Shown: piece after piece, positions 31,562 to 40,869 of the stretch
How positions within the stretch are numbered: the first letter of the stretch is position 1
How the letters are laid out: every line of letters starts with the position of its first letter
Translations under genes and position numbers: made by a program
Source of the DNA: JAJFKB01 sp965230515
GTDB taxonomy: Bacteria > Pseudomonadota > Gammaproteobacteria > Pseudomonadales > IMCC2047
Direction: 5' to 3'
Assembly: GCA_965230515.1 (NCBI GenBank)
Contig: OZ246007.1
Location: 2,480,001-2,544,000, forward strand
DNA length: 64,000 nt
Notes under the pieces: generated by a model
Told to the model about the DNA's origin: nothing
The model's input: the letters and a program-made list of their open reading frames with translations, nothing else
Database searches by the model: none

Positions 31562-33202
31562 CTAGGCACCTTTGCTCACTAGCAAATATATTCCAGCGAT
31601 TCCTGCCACCCAGCTAAGGGGAGGGATTTGATGAAGTACCTCATAGCCCGTCGTTGCTGTGATGGTGGCGAGGGCCAGTGCAGCAATACCCCACCAGGCT
31701 CTTGTTTGGCGTTGCCGCCCCTGTTCTATCTGCTCGTTCAATAGTTTTAGCGTTTGCCTTTGCTGGTCGTTATTGTCTTTGAATCGTTTAACCTGCTGTA
31801 CAATGTCGAGAATCAGATGGGGCATCTCAGAGGTTTGTTCAAGCCAGTTGGGGCCCTGTTCGCGCACTGCCTTCAGCAGCCCTGGGGGGCCGGTGCGCTC
31901 TTTCATCCACTCCTCAAGAAATGGCTTGGCCGTATTCCAGAGGTCGAGATCAGGGTAGATCTGTCTGCCCAGCCCTTCGATATTCAGTAGCGTTTTCTGC
32001 AGCAAAACCAGTTGAGGCTGAATCTCCATATTGAACTGTCTGGCGGTTTGAAATAGTCTCAACAGCACCTGGCCAAAGGAGATATCTTTTAGCGGTTTTT
32101 CGAAAATGGGTTCGCAAACGCTACGAATGGAAGTTTCAAATTCCGACAGGGGAGTGTCTTCGGGTACCCAGCCGGACTCAATATGTAATGCCGCAACCTG
32201 CCGGTAATCGCGCTTAAAAAAGGCCAGTAATATTCGTGCCAGGTAATTCTTGTCTTCCTGTGTCAGGCTGCCGACGATGCCGCAGTCAATTGCAATATAC
32301 TGTGGTTCAGCCGGATCTTCTGTGGAAACAAAAATATTACCCGGGTGCATATCAGCGTGAAAAAAACTGTCACGGAAAACCTGTGTGAAAAAGATCTCAA
32401 CGCCTCTTTCGGCCAGTTTTTTCATGTCGGTATGCTGGCGATGCAGAGCTGGGATGTCGGCTACGGGAATGCCATGTATGCGTTCCATTACCAAAACATT
32501 GTTGCGTGTGTAATCCCAGTAAACCTGCGGTAGATAGATCAACGCAGAATCCTGGAAATTACGTTTTAGCTGAGAGGTATTGCCCGCCTCAATCAGCAGG
32601 TTGAGTTCATTGAAAATAGTACGTTCATAGTCAGTGACGACCTCCACCGGACGCAACCTTCGGCCATCTTCGGAATATCTTTCCAATACCTGGGCCAGGG
32701 TGAACAGCAGGTCCAGATCATCACGAATGGTCTTGTGTATGCCCGGACGTATGACTTTAACAACAACTTCCTCTCCGCTATGGAGTTTTGCGCTATGCAC
32801 CTGGGCAACTGATGCCGATGCCAGTGGTTGTGAGTCAAACTCTGAGAATAGCTCCTGCACTGTCTGGCCAAGAGCCTTTTCGATAATAGCGGTAGCCTGC
32901 TCTCCGGAAAACGGCGGCACCTGATCCTGCAGACGTTTAAGCTCGTCGGCGATATCGTCGGGTAACAGGTCCCTTCGAGTAGACAGCATTTGTCCGAATT
33001 TAATAAATACCGGGCCAAGTTCTTCAAGGGCCAGACGCAGACATTCGGCGCGGGACAGTTTTGATGCGGGAAACAGTCGCCAGGGTGCGATTAAGAATAA
33101 CCAGCGCAATGGCCCGGGCAGTGGAGCCAGATCGAAGTAAACGTCGAGTCGGTATTTGCTGAAAATATAGGCGATTCGAATAAGCCTGAAAAACCGGGTC
33201 AC
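31562..33202 (-). CDS. ubiB: Ubiquinone biosynthesis regulatory ATPase UbiB
   Basis: ABC1/ADCK-type atypical kinase-like ATPase required for ubiquinone synthesis. The GTG start at 33202 overlaps the ubiJ stop as GTGA and has AGAGGA upstream; a TTG at 33223 is the alternative. Visible blocks: the K-x-G-Q motif F-I-K-F-G-Q-M, Ala-rich loop (S-A-S-V-A-Q-V-H), the lysine strand V-V-V-K-V-I-R-P-G, H-A-D-M-H-P-G-N and I-D-C-G-I-V-G. Two C-terminal membrane helices end the protein. About 546 residues. Confidence 0.96.
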   Translation of the reverse strand: MTRFFRLIRIAYIFSKYRLDVYFDLAPLPGPLRWLFLIAPWRLFPASKLSRAECLRLALEELGPVFIKFGQMLSTRRDLLPDDIADELKRLQDQVPPFSGEQATAIIEKALGQTVQELFSEFDSQPLASASVAQVHSAKLHSGEEVVVKVIRPGIHKTIRDDLDLLFTLAQVLERYSEDGRRLRPVEVVTDYERTIFNELNLLIEAGNTSQLKRNFQDSALIYLPQVYWDYTRNNVLVMERIHGIPVADIPALHRQHTDMKKLAERGVEIFFTQVFRDSFFHADMHPGNIFVSTEDPAEPQYIAIDCGIVGSLTQEDKNYLARILLAFFKRDYRQVAALHIESGWVPEDTPLSEFETSIRSVCEPIFEKPLKDISFGQVLLRLFQTARQFNMEIQPQLVLLQKTLLNIEGLGRQIYPDLDLWNTAKPFLEEWMKERTGPPGLLKAVREQGPNWLEQTSEMPHLILDIVQQVKRFKDNNDQQRQTLKLLNEQIEQGRQRQTRAWWGIAALALATITATTGYEVLHQIPPLSWVAGIAGIYLLVSKGA

Positions 33203-33858
33203 GGTTGGGTTTCCTCTGTGCAATGAGTGCGGTTTGTCTTCTGCAATCGGATATTCAATTTTTCGATGCGCGCTGACAGCCTGTCTGTGGCGGTCGACAG
33301 TGCCTCAAGATCGCTGTAAAAAGCTTCCACTTCGAGCCGTGGTGGCATGGAACGAGCCTCTTCATGCAGGTATTCTTCGGTATTTTGCAGCAGGCCTTGC
33401 ATGGTTTGTTGTCCCCAGCGATAGAGCGAGCGTGCCTGTACACCGATCTGATGAGCGGCAATGTCGCCAATCCAGCTCGCAAGCTGAGCCTCCCAGTCGA
33501 TCTCCAGGCTGGCAAGAATCTCCTGTAACCGGCTGGCAGCCTGGGTGTCTCCGCTAAGCTTGACCTGTTGCGTGCGCAATGCGGCAGACTTATCGGTTGC
33601 GATCAATAATTGCAGGAGTTCACGTGCGTCCCCCTCAATTGTTACATCCGCATCGTTCCTGTTATCCGGCCTTAAATCTAGATGCTGATCTTCGGGGATT
33701 AACAATATTGAGATAGCCGGCGATGTACAGTTGATCCTGAATATCGTGCCTTCGAGTGCGCTTAATTTATTGAGCGAGGCAGGGTCCAGGCGCAGCGCAC
33801 GGTTAACTGCCGATTCCAGAATAGCAAGGCTGGCGCTTTTTATCGGTTGATCAGGCAT
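33199..33858 (-). CDS. ubiJ: Ubiquinone biosynthesis accessory factor UbiJ (SCP2 domain)
   Basis: Lipid-binding scaffold of the Ubi metabolon. ATG 33858 gives M-P-D-Q-P-I-K-S-A-S-L-A-I-L-E-S-A-V-N-R-A-L; the frame is open further upstream but that part overlaps ubiE. An SCP2-like domain (residues about 15-110, with I-L-L-I-P and A-D-V-T-I-E-G) is followed by a helical C-terminal region that ends in a coiled coil. It sits between ubiE and ubiB, the diagnostic order. Confidence 0.92.
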   Translation of the reverse strand: MPDQPIKSASLAILESAVNRALRLDPASLNKLSALEGTIFRINCTSPAISILLIPEDQHLDLRPDNRNDADVTIEGDARELLQLLIATDKSAALRTQQVKLSGDTQAASRLQEILASLEIDWEAQLASWIGDIAAHQIGVQARSLYRWGQQTMQGLLQNTEEYLHEEARSMPPRLEVEAFYSDLEALSTATDRLSARIEKLNIRLQKTNRTHCTEETQP

Positions 33859-33871
33859 GTGTTTCGAATGT

Positions 33872-34621
33872 TCAGGGCTTAATGCCCTTATGAATAGCGA
33901 CCACACCACCAGTCAGGTTGTAAAATTCACAGCGCTCCAGTCCGGCGGCTTCCATCATACCCTTGAGCGTCTGCTGGTCCGGGTGCATCCGTATCGATTC
34001 TGCGAGATAGCGGTAGCTATCCTTGTCGCCAGTCACCAGCTGGCCGATGCCGGGTAGCAGTGAAAATGAATAGGCATCGTAAATTTTGCTGAACAGAGGG
34101 TTCGTTGGTTTGGAGAACTCGAGAACCAGCAATCGCCCGCCAGGTTTAAGGACGCGGGTCAGCGAATGCAGTGCGGCATCTTTATCTGTAACATTACGCA
34201 ACCCAAAGGCCATGGTGATGCAGTCGAAACTGTTATCGGCAAAGGGCAGGCACTCCGCGTTGGCTTGCACAAAATCGATATTGTTACTGATGCCCTGGTC
34301 AAGTAACCGGTCGCGGCCGACCGACAGCATTGAACTATTAATATCTGAGAGTATCACTTGTCCCTGATCACCGACCAGTCGTGAGAAATGCCGCGTCAGA
34401 TCACCGGTGCCACCTGCGACGTCCAGTACCTTGTGTCCTTTACGCACACCACTGAGCTCAATCGTCAATCGCTTCCAGATCCGGTGGATGCCGAAGGACA
34501 TTAAGTCATTCATTACGTCATATTTGTTGGCGACGGAGTGGAAAACCTCTGCCACTTTGTTCGCTTTTTCCTCTACAGGTACATCCTGGTAGCCGAAATG
34601 CGTGGTATCTTTATCTGCCAT
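33872..34621 (-). CDS. ubiE: Demethylmenaquinone/2-methoxy-6-polyprenyl-1,4-benzoquinol methylase UbiE
   Basis: SAM-dependent C-methyltransferase for ubiquinone (and menaquinone) synthesis. Motif I is L-D-V-A-G-G-T-G-D-L-T; the family blocks Y-D-V-M-N-D-L-M-S-F-G-I-H-R-I-W-K and M-A-F-G-L-R-N-V-T-D are present. 249 residues. First gene of the ubiE-ubiJ-ubiB-hisI-hisE-tatABC cluster. Confidence 0.97.
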   Translation of the reverse strand: MADKDTTHFGYQDVPVEEKANKVAEVFHSVANKYDVMNDLMSFGIHRIWKRLTIELSGVRKGHKVLDVAGGTGDLTRHFSRLVGDQGQVILSDINSSMLSVGRDRLLDQGISNNIDFVQANAECLPFADNSFDCITMAFGLRNVTDKDAALHSLTRVLKPGGRLLVLEFSKPTNPLFSKIYDAYSFSLLPGIGQLVTGDKDSYRYLAESIRMHPDQQTLKGMMEAAGLERCEFYNLTGGVVAIHKGIKP

Positions 34622-34790
34622 ATCGCTTGCTAGCTTCGTTAAAAAGGAGCGCTATTGTAGCGCAGAGCCAACCACATAACTATGGCTTGAATATAAAGGA
34701 TAATCACTGTTCTGCGATAGGCTGTGTGTTTGTATTGTGACTGAGGACAGATTTCCTGTTTCTCCAGTGCGGGGGTGCAATTAGTTTCGG

Positions 34791-34820
34791 TTGACAAAAT
34801 GTCGCATAACCATACATTAT
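34791..34820 (+). promoter_or_regulatory. Putative sigma-70 promoter for marR-type gene
   Basis: Perfect -35 TTGACA (34791-34796), 18-bp spacer, CATTAT (34815-34820). It leaves a leader of about 95 nt before the GTG start at 34920, and the leader contains a hairpin. Confidence 0.6.
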
Positions 34821-34865
34821 AGCCACCTGTGATGGGTGTTGCTATCGATGTGCAATGTTGCCCGT

Positions 34866-34881
34866 CCGGTTTGAAAACCGG
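34866..34881 (+). other. Leader hairpin upstream of marR-type gene
   Basis: CCGGTTT-GA-AAACCGG, a perfect 7-bp stem with a two-base centre (so effectively a 16-bp near-palindrome), 38 bp before the start codon. It could be the operator bound by the MarR dimer, which typically recognises short palindromes in its own leader. Confidence 0.45.
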
Positions 34882-34919
34882 GAATTAATTCGATAAACCA
34901 ACCGTAAGGGCTATAAGGT

Positions 34920-35387
34920 GTGAAGGCAGCTTCTAAGAAATCCAAAGATAATGCGATCAGTCTGGGGATTCTGGAAAATATAATAGGGTATCAATTGCGC
35001 AGGGCGCAAACGGCATTATTCCAGAATTTTGCAAAAAAAGAGGGATTAAAAAATATTACGCCGGGGCAATTTGGTCTGTTGGTAAAAATCAAGAATAACC
35101 CTGGAATCAGTCAGACTGGGCTTGCAAGAGCCGATGGTATTGAGCGATCAACATTGGGCGAGATTATCGACCGGTTTGAAGAGCGCCGCCTTGTTGAGCG
35201 TCGCAAGCATGCCGTTGATCGCAGAGCGTATGCGCTGCATCTCACAGATGAAGGGCAGGCCTTTCTCGAGGAAATCATACCGCTGGTCTTTGAGAACGAT
35301 GCCGACATGCTGGAGAATTTTACAGCGCAAGAGAAGAAGGAGCTGGTTCGGCTGCTCAAAATGCTGGCAGACCAGAGTGCCAGCTAG
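34920..35387 (+). CDS. MarR-family transcriptional regulator
   Basis: 155-residue winged-helix dimer-forming regulator. GTG start at 34920 after AAGG. Winged helix signatures: T-P-G-Q-F-G-L-L-V-K-I, then recognition helix region S-T-L-G-E-I-I-D-R-F-E and the wing D-R-R-A-Y-A-L-H-L-T-D-E-G. No partner gene is obvious; the next gene on the strand starts 457 bp downstream. The ligand is unknown; many MarR proteins respond to aromatic acids, which would fit the Pad-like genes nearby, but that is only a guess. Confidence 0.9.
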   Translation: MKAASKKSKDNAISLGILENIIGYQLRRAQTALFQNFAKKEGLKNITPGQFGLLVKIKNNPGISQTGLARADGIERSTLGEIIDRFEERRLVERRKHAVDRRAYALHLTDEGQAFLEEIIPLVFENDADMLENFTAQEKKELVRLLKMLADQSAS

Positions 35388-35844
35388 CCATATTCAAATG
35401 TTGCTGGTGTGATGCGGAGCTCCAGTCGCACCAGTAACTTACCTGTCACAAATCATCGTTATTAATCCAGTCAGCAACTCGGCTGCATTCCAAAATCACT
35501 GTTTCCCTAAATACTGCCCGCCCCTCTGTTGATGTACAAAACTACTTGAGCAACGCATATAGTTGCCTGTTCTGCCAGCTTGTTTCGGGTTTAGTATTAA
35601 CAATCATGAAAATCGGTCAGCCCGGTGAGGAGCTTCTGAGGCGGGCAGTGAAAGCTGTTTGATCGACAGGGTTGTCAGTATTTACATGTTGAAGCAACCC
35701 TTATAATAAGGTATACTTACATTAAATAAATGCTACAATCTCGCAGTTTTTGGATGTTGTTGCGGGTAGGTTTTTGTGCCGTTTTTTGTCCTCAAGTGAG
35801 CCGGTTTTTTGGTTACGATGCGCGGGACATAGAACGACGGGATT
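35388..35844. other. Intergenic region between marR-type and hemerythrin-like genes
   Basis: 457 bp with no convincing gene. A hairpin CTGGTG...CACCAG (35404-35434, with GGAGCTCC inside) follows the marR stop and may end its transcript. TATAAT lies at 35702-35707 within the palindrome CCTTATAATAAGG, and TACAAT at 35734-35739; neither has a clear -35. Confidence 0.5.
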
Positions 35845-36300
35845 ATGGGGTTCGACCTAATGAGAGTGGATGATCGTTTTTTAAAAGTTTTTCATGAGCA
35901 GCAGTTAGAGATGATAGAGATTCTTGAACTGTTTGAAGATGTGCTTTTGAATGCTGATTTGCGTAGTAAAGAGCGCCCTGGCCATCAGGAGATTGATAGC
36001 ATGTTTCGCCAAGTGAAGAACTTGATTGATCGGCATCTGAAATTTGAGGGTGAGTATTTACTCCCAATGCTAAGCAAGCAGAGCAGTAGTGTTGCTTCAC
36101 AAAGGTTGTTGAAACAGAGAGAGGTAATCATCTCGTTGATTGCGAAGATGAGTGGCTTGATGCTGAGCTCGAAGAATATGGAGATCAGTGTCTGTGTGTG
36201 GGATGAATTTATCGATACTGCGCTTAGCCTGGTCCGGGCAACCTTTTCCCTGTTTCATTGGGAGGAGGTGGAATTTTTGCCCCGGTTAAGTGAGTGCTAG
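35845..36300 (+). CDS. Hemerythrin-like (HHE) protein, incomplete ligand set
   Basis: About 151-residue four-helix protein. H-E near residue 18 (V-F-H-E-Q-Q), R-H-L-K-F-E-G-E-Y-L-L-P-M-L near residue 61 and F-H-W-E-E-V-E-F-L-P-R-L near residue 140 match hemerythrin helix motifs H-x-x-x-E-E and E-x-x-x-L-P. The histidine expected in the third helix (around residues 90-105) is not evident, so it may bind iron differently or be a degenerate sensor. ATG 35845 is chosen; ATG 35860 is also possible. It stands alone, 160 bp upstream of the rnf operon. Confidence 0.7.
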   Translation: MGFDLMRVDDRFLKVFHEQQLEMIEILELFEDVLLNADLRSKERPGHQEIDSMFRQVKNLIDRHLKFEGEYLLPMLSKQSSSVASQRLLKQREVIISLIAKMSGLMLSSKNMEISVCVWDEFIDTALSLVRATFSLFHWEEVEFLPRLSEC

Positions 36301-36324
36301 TGGCTGGTTGTAAGGTGTCTGGAT

Positions 36325-36338
36325 TTGAGCGGTGTCAA
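36325..36338. promoter_or_regulatory. Anr/Fnr-like box upstream of rnfA
   Basis: TTGAG-CGGT-GTCAA, nine of ten conserved positions of the Anr form TTGAT-N4-GTCAA, 124 bp before the rnfA start. It would put the Rnf operon under low-oxygen control. Confidence 0.55.
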
Positions 36339-36461
36339 TTATTGGGTTAAATAATATTGACCAGCCTCCAGTATTGTATGATAGGCTATTAATAAGTAAC
36401 ACTGACATTATGATACCAATAATATTAGGGAATTATACATTTCTCGAGAGGAATATGGACG

Positions 36462-37037
36462 GTGTTTAGCGATGCAGCGCTATTGCTTAGCGCGATCTTG
36501 GTTAATAATTTTGTACTGTCCCAGTTTCTTGGTTTGTGCCCTTTTATGGGGGTTTCAAACAAGGTAGAGACTGCGATCGGTATGGCGGCGGCAACGACCT
36601 TTGTGCTGACGCTTGCCTCTGCCTGCGGCTATCTGGTTTACCACCTGGTACTGGTTCCACTCAGCCTGGAGTACCTGAAAACTATTTTCTTCATCTTGAT
36701 GATTGCGTCTGTGGTGCAATTAACCAAGATGATTATAGAAAAAACCAGCCCGATTCTTTATCGGGTGCTTGGCGTGTTTTTGCCTTTGATTACCAGCAAC
36801 TGTGCCGTACTTGGCGTGGTTTTGCAGAATACGGCAAAAGAGCATACCTTTCTCCAGTCGTTAATCTGGGGGTTCGGTGGGGCGTTGGGTTTTTCTCTGG
36901 TTCTGGTGCTGTTTTCCTCGATGCGTGAGCGTATAGCAGCGGCAGATGTACCAGTTGCCCTTCAAGGTACAGCGATTGGCATGGTGACTGCCAGTTTAAT
37001 CTCCTTGGCTTTTATGGGATTCGCCGGGTTAGTCTAA
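36462..37037 (+). CDS. rnfA: Rnf electron transport complex subunit RnfA
   Basis: Six-span membrane subunit of the Rnf (ferredoxin:NAD, ion-translocating) complex. GTG 36462 is preceded by AGAGGA (36448-36453). Key blocks: N-N-F-V-L-S-Q-F-L-G-L-C-P-F-M-G-V and the mirror motif I-T-S-N-C-A-V-L-G-V, which carry the cysteines that hold the intramembrane FeS centre shared with RnfE. 191 residues. First gene of rnfABCDGEH. Confidence 0.96.
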   Translation: MFSDAALLLSAILVNNFVLSQFLGLCPFMGVSNKVETAIGMAAATTFVLTLASACGYLVYHLVLVPLSLEYLKTIFFILMIASVVQLTKMIIEKTSPILYRVLGVFLPLITSNCAVLGVVLQNTAKEHTFLQSLIWGFGGALGFSLVLVLFSSMRERIAAADVPVALQGTAIGMVTASLISLAFMGFAGLV

Positions 37038-37064
37038 ACCCCGCGCTAAATAGGAGCTTCCAAT

Positions 37065-37655
37065 ATGTACGCACTCTTGATTTCCTATCCGTTGTTGTCA
37101 GCACTGGTTGCGCTGGGCAGTCTCGCTTTGCTGTTTGGAGGAGTACTGGGTTTTGCTGCGGTACGTTTCCGGGTGGAGAGTAATCCAATCGTCAACCAGG
37201 TAGATGAACTGTTACCGCAGAGTCAGTGCGGTCAGTGTGGTTATCCAGGCTGTGTTAACTATGCGGAAGCAATTGTAAATAATGAAGAGGTGATCAACAA
37301 ATGCCCACCCGGTGGTCAGTCAACTGTTGATGCCATCGCAGAACTTCTTGGCGTTGAGGCGCCCACATCGGAGCAAGAGGGTTCTTCGTCCGGGCCGGTA
37401 ATTGCTTACATCGATGAAACCGATTGTTATGGCTGCACCAAGTGTCTGAGGACCTGTCCGGTCGATGCCATTATTGGTGCGACCAAGCAGATGCATACGG
37501 TGATCGATACTGATTGTACCGGTTGTGGTTTGTGTGTAGACACCTGCTCAAAAAACTGTATCGAAATGTATCCGGTACCGGTTACCACGAAAAACTGGTG
37601 TTGGGAGCTTCCGGAGTACCCGGTGGTAATGGCGCGAGCAGGTGAGAAAGAATGA
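37065..37655 (+). CDS. rnfB: Rnf electron transport complex subunit RnfB
   Basis: Ferredoxin-accepting FeS subunit. N-terminal membrane helix, then the four-Cys motif Q-C-G-Q-C-G-Y-P-G-C for a [4Fe-4S] cluster, then two ferredoxin motifs: D-C-Y-G-C-T-K-C-L-R-T-C-P and D-C-T-G-C-G-L-C-V-D-T-C. 196 residues. The stop overlaps the ATG of rnfC. Confidence 0.96.
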   Translation: MYALLISYPLLSALVALGSLALLFGGVLGFAAVRFRVESNPIVNQVDELLPQSQCGQCGYPGCVNYAEAIVNNEEVINKCPPGGQSTVDAIAELLGVEAPTSEQEGSSSGPVIAYIDETDCYGCTKCLRTCPVDAIIGATKQMHTVIDTDCTGCGLCVDTCSKNCIEMYPVPVTTKNWCWELPEYPVVMARAGEKE

Positions 37656-39127
37656 TAAATCTATTTAAACGGTTAAAGGGTGGAATTCACCCTCCTGACC
37701 AAAAGCAGATGTCAGCTGAACACCCCATTAAATTGATGCCGTTTGCGGACAGACTGATACTGCCGTTATCCCAGCATATTGGGACGCCCGCACATCCAAT
37801 AGTCAAGGTTGGGGAAAAAGTTCTTGGCGGACAGCTATTGGCAGAGGCGGACGGCCATTTCAGCCTTCCGGTTCATTCTCCCACATCAGGAAAAGTGATT
37901 GGTTTTGAGGATCGAAGGGTGCCGCACCCTTCAAACCTGACGGCACCCTGTTTGGTGCTGGAGGTCGATGGAGACCATAAAGCGCTGGAACAGGAAGGCT
38001 TTGAAGACTTTGAAAAAGTACCCAGAGCCGAGCTGCTGGCGAAGATCCGGGCCTGTGGTATTGCGGGAATGGGCGGTGCCGGTTTTCCAACGGACGCCAA
38101 ACTCAAGCCTCGGGATGGTCAGGCCATAGAAACACTGATTATTAACGGCATGGAGTGCGAACCTTATATTACGGCTGATGATCGTCTGATGCGCGAGCTT
38201 CCGAACGACCAGGTCATGGGTGCCAGAATTTTAGCCCATCTGCTGGATAATCCGGCGCGCTGTGTGATTGCGGTGGAAGATAACAAGCCGGAGGCCATCG
38301 CGGCCCTGCGCGAGGCGGCTGCTGGAACCTGTGTTGAAATTATGGAGTTGCCGACCAAGTATCCTTCGGGAAGTGAAAAACAGCTGATTCAATTGGTTAC
38401 CGGTAAAAAGCTGCCGACTGGGCGATTACCGTCAGATATTGGTGTGATGGTACAAAATATTACCACCACAGGTGGTGTTTTCAGGGCTATTATCCAGGGT
38501 AAACCAATGGGTGCTCGAGTCACCACGGTTACTGGTGGCGCTATCGCAAAACCGGGTAACTATAAAGTGTTAATGGGAACCCCTGTTTCTCATGTGTTGA
38601 AAGAAACCGGATACCAGAAAGAGATCTCCTCTCGTGTAATTATGGGTGGCCCCATGATGGGCTTTACCATTACTGATACTGAAATTCCGATCATCAAGAC
38701 CAGCAATTGTGTGCTGGCCCCCACGGAACAGGAGTTTGGAGAGCCGGCTACCCCGCAAGCCTGTATTCGTTGCGGGCGGTGTGCGCAGGTCTGCCCTATG
38801 CAGCTATTGCCGCAACAGCTTTATTGGTATTCGCAAAGCCGTGATGCGGATAAATTACAACGTTACAACCTGTTTGACTGTATCGAATGTGGCAGTTGTG
38901 CCTATGTCTGCACCAGTAATATACCTCTGGTCCATTATTTTCGAGCTGCGAAAGGTGAGATTCGAGCCCGTCAGCAGCAGCAACAGGCAGCGGCTGGTGC
39001 AAAAATGAGGCACGAAAAGCGCATGGCCAGAATGGAAGCATTAAAAGCCGAACGTGATGCCAAACGAAAATCCCGCAGTAAAAACGCATCGGCCGCCAAG
39101 GCTAAAGCTGAACCAATAGAGTCCTGA
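37652..39127 (+). CDS. rnfC: Rnf electron transport complex subunit RnfC
   Basis: NADH-interacting, FMN- and FeS-binding subunit. It has an SLBB/RnfC N-terminal region and glycine-rich G-M-G-G-A-G-F-P-T-D motif near residue 140. Two ferredoxin motifs follow: C-I-R-C-G-R-C-A-Q-V-C-P and C-I-E-C-G-S-C-A-Y-V-C. The C-terminal tail is short, basic and Ala/Lys-rich (491 residues in total), without the long repeat extension seen in E. coli RsxC. Confidence 0.95.
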   Translation: MINLFKRLKGGIHPPDQKQMSAEHPIKLMPFADRLILPLSQHIGTPAHPIVKVGEKVLGGQLLAEADGHFSLPVHSPTSGKVIGFEDRRVPHPSNLTAPCLVLEVDGDHKALEQEGFEDFEKVPRAELLAKIRACGIAGMGGAGFPTDAKLKPRDGQAIETLIINGMECEPYITADDRLMRELPNDQVMGARILAHLLDNPARCVIAVEDNKPEAIAALREAAAGTCVEIMELPTKYPSGSEKQLIQLVTGKKLPTGRLPSDIGVMVQNITTTGGVFRAIIQGKPMGARVTTVTGGAIAKPGNYKVLMGTPVSHVLKETGYQKEISSRVIMGGPMMGFTITDTEIPIIKTSNCVLAPTEQEFGEPATPQACIRCGRCAQVCPMQLLPQQLYWYSQSRDADKLQRYNLFDCIECGSCAYVCTSNIPLVHYFRAAKGEIRARQQQQQAAAGAKMRHEKRMARMEALKAERDAKRKSRSKNASAAKAKAEPIES

Positions 39128-39140
39128 TGGAACAACTGCC

Positions 39141-40196
39141 ATGAGTTTAGTCAACGTTAGTTCTCCACACCTGAGTCAACCGGGCGATGCCGGTTCAATG
39201 ATGCGGCTGGTGTTGCTGGCCACAATACCGGGGCTGGCTGCTCTGACCTACTGGTTTGGCTGGGGGAGTCTGATCAATGTGATATGGGCATCCCTGCTGG
39301 CGCTGTTATTTGAAGCGATCTCATTATGCGTACGTGGGCGGAAAGTTACTTTTTACTTAAAAGACTACAGCGCAGTTTTAACAGGTGTTTTGTTGGGGCT
39401 GGCGCTGCCACCGCTTGCTCCCTGGTGGGTAACACTGGTTGGTGTTGGTTTTGCTATCGTGATTGCGAAACATTTTTTTGGCGGTCTTGGGCACAATCCG
39501 TTTAACCCGGCAATGGTGGGATATTTAGTGTTGCTGATCTCATTTCCGGTTGAAATGACCTCCTGGGTTGCTCCGCGGGAAGCGCTTGCTGGCGGGCCGG
39601 GATTGCCTGGTTTCTTTGAAGCACTGGCGCAGATATTCCCCTGGTTCGGCCAGCAGATCGATGGCTATACCATGGCGACGGCGCTGGACCTGTACAAACA
39701 ACATCAGGGAGCGATTCACGAGCAGTCGTCCGCAGTCCAGTCCGCCTTCGGAGTATTTGGTGCCAAAGGCTCGGAATGGGTAAACCTGGCATATCTGGTC
39801 GGTGGTTTGTTGCTCATCTACAGAAGAGTATTCACCTGGCATGCACCGGTAGGCATGTTGGGTGCAATTGTGCTTTGGTCAGTGCTATGCGGTGAATTAT
39901 TTGGCATGACGTCTGCTGCGCCGCCTTTATTGCATCTTTTCAGTGGTGCAACCATGCTGGGGGCATTTTTTATCATTACCGATCCGGTGACTTCGGCGGT
40001 CAGTTTGAAGGGTAGGCTGATATATGGTTTTGCCATCGGCAGTCTTATCTTCGTGATTCGCACCTGGGGTAATTACCCCGATGCCGTTGCTTTTTCTGTG
40101 TTGTTGATGAACTTTGCAGTGCCTTTCCTCGACTACTACACACAACCACGATCATTCGGAAAAGAAGCACTTTTATCCAGAAAGGATAAGGGGTAG
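39141..40196 (+). CDS. rnfD: Rnf electron transport complex subunit RnfD
   Basis: Membrane subunit related to NqrB that binds FMN covalently and forms part of the ion path. Ten or so hydrophobic segments. The glycine block L-G-H-N-P-F-N-P-A-M-V-G-Y near residue 115 and the C-terminal F-S-G-A-T-M-L-G-A-F-F-I-I-T-D-P-V-T are the conserved parts. 351 residues. Confidence 0.96.
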   Translation: MSLVNVSSPHLSQPGDAGSMMRLVLLATIPGLAALTYWFGWGSLINVIWASLLALLFEAISLCVRGRKVTFYLKDYSAVLTGVLLGLALPPLAPWWVTLVGVGFAIVIAKHFFGGLGHNPFNPAMVGYLVLLISFPVEMTSWVAPREALAGGPGLPGFFEALAQIFPWFGQQIDGYTMATALDLYKQHQGAIHEQSSAVQSAFGVFGAKGSEWVNLAYLVGGLLLIYRRVFTWHAPVGMLGAIVLWSVLCGELFGMTSAAPPLLHLFSGATMLGAFFIITDPVTSAVSLKGRLIYGFAIGSLIFVIRTWGNYPDAVAFSVLLMNFAVPFLDYYTQPRSFGKEALLSRKDKG

Positions 40197-40203
40197 AGAC
40201 AGG

Positions 40204-40869
40204 ATGACTAATGTAACACGATCCATGGGTGGTTCGGCGCTGGTCCTGGGCCTGTACGGCGTCGTTGCAGCGCTACTGACCGTTGGGATTTTCATCTCAA
40301 CGAAAGATACTATCGTTGAGCAGCAGCGCATAGCCAAGGCGAAGGCGCTTACACAACTGGTTGATGAAGGTGTGTATAACAACCAGTTGCTGGATGATCA
40401 GCTGATATTGCAACAAACGGGACTGTTGGGCGCTATCGATGATGAGCCCGCCTATATTGCAAGACATGACAGTGATGCTGTTGTTGTTATTTTGCCGGTT
40501 ATAGTGAGCGACGGTTATGGTGGCGACATGAATATGATTGTCGGAGTCAAAGCTAATGGCAGCATCAGTGGTGTGCGGGTGCTTAAACACAATGAAACGC
40601 CGGGTCTGGGCGACAAGATTGATATACGTAAAAGTGACTGGATAGAGGGGTTTGTCGGGCGCTCAATCGGTAACCCTGAAGCCGAACAGTGGACTGTTAA
40701 GAAAGATGGCGGGGTTTTTGACCAGTTTACCGGCGCGACTATCACACCAAGGGCTGTGGTTAAGGGCGTAGCCAGAGCGCTGTCCTACTTTGATAGTAAC
40801 CGACAGTACCTGCTCGCCCCCCTGTCGGCACCTGAAAAACAGCTGGAGGAGGCGAGCCATGGCCGATGA
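40204..40869 (+). CDS. rnfG: Rnf electron transport complex subunit RnfG
   Basis: Periplasm-facing FMN-binding subunit. ATG 40204 (M-T-N-V-T-R-S-M-G-G-S-A-L-V-L-G-L-Y) gives one N-terminal membrane helix; the frame is open further upstream inside rnfD. The FMN attachment motif is T-G-A-T-I-T-P-R-A-V near residue 180, with covalent Thr. About 221 residues; it overlaps rnfE by 11 bp. Confidence 0.95.
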   Translation: MTNVTRSMGGSALVLGLYGVVAALLTVGIFISTKDTIVEQQRIAKAKALTQLVDEGVYNNQLLDDQLILQQTGLLGAIDDEPAYIARHDSDAVVVILPVIVSDGYGGDMNMIVGVKANGSISGVRVLKHNETPGLGDKIDIRKSDWIEGFVGRSIGNPEAEQWTVKKDGGVFDQFTGATITPRAVVKGVARALSYFDSNRQYLLAPLSAPEKQLEEASHGR

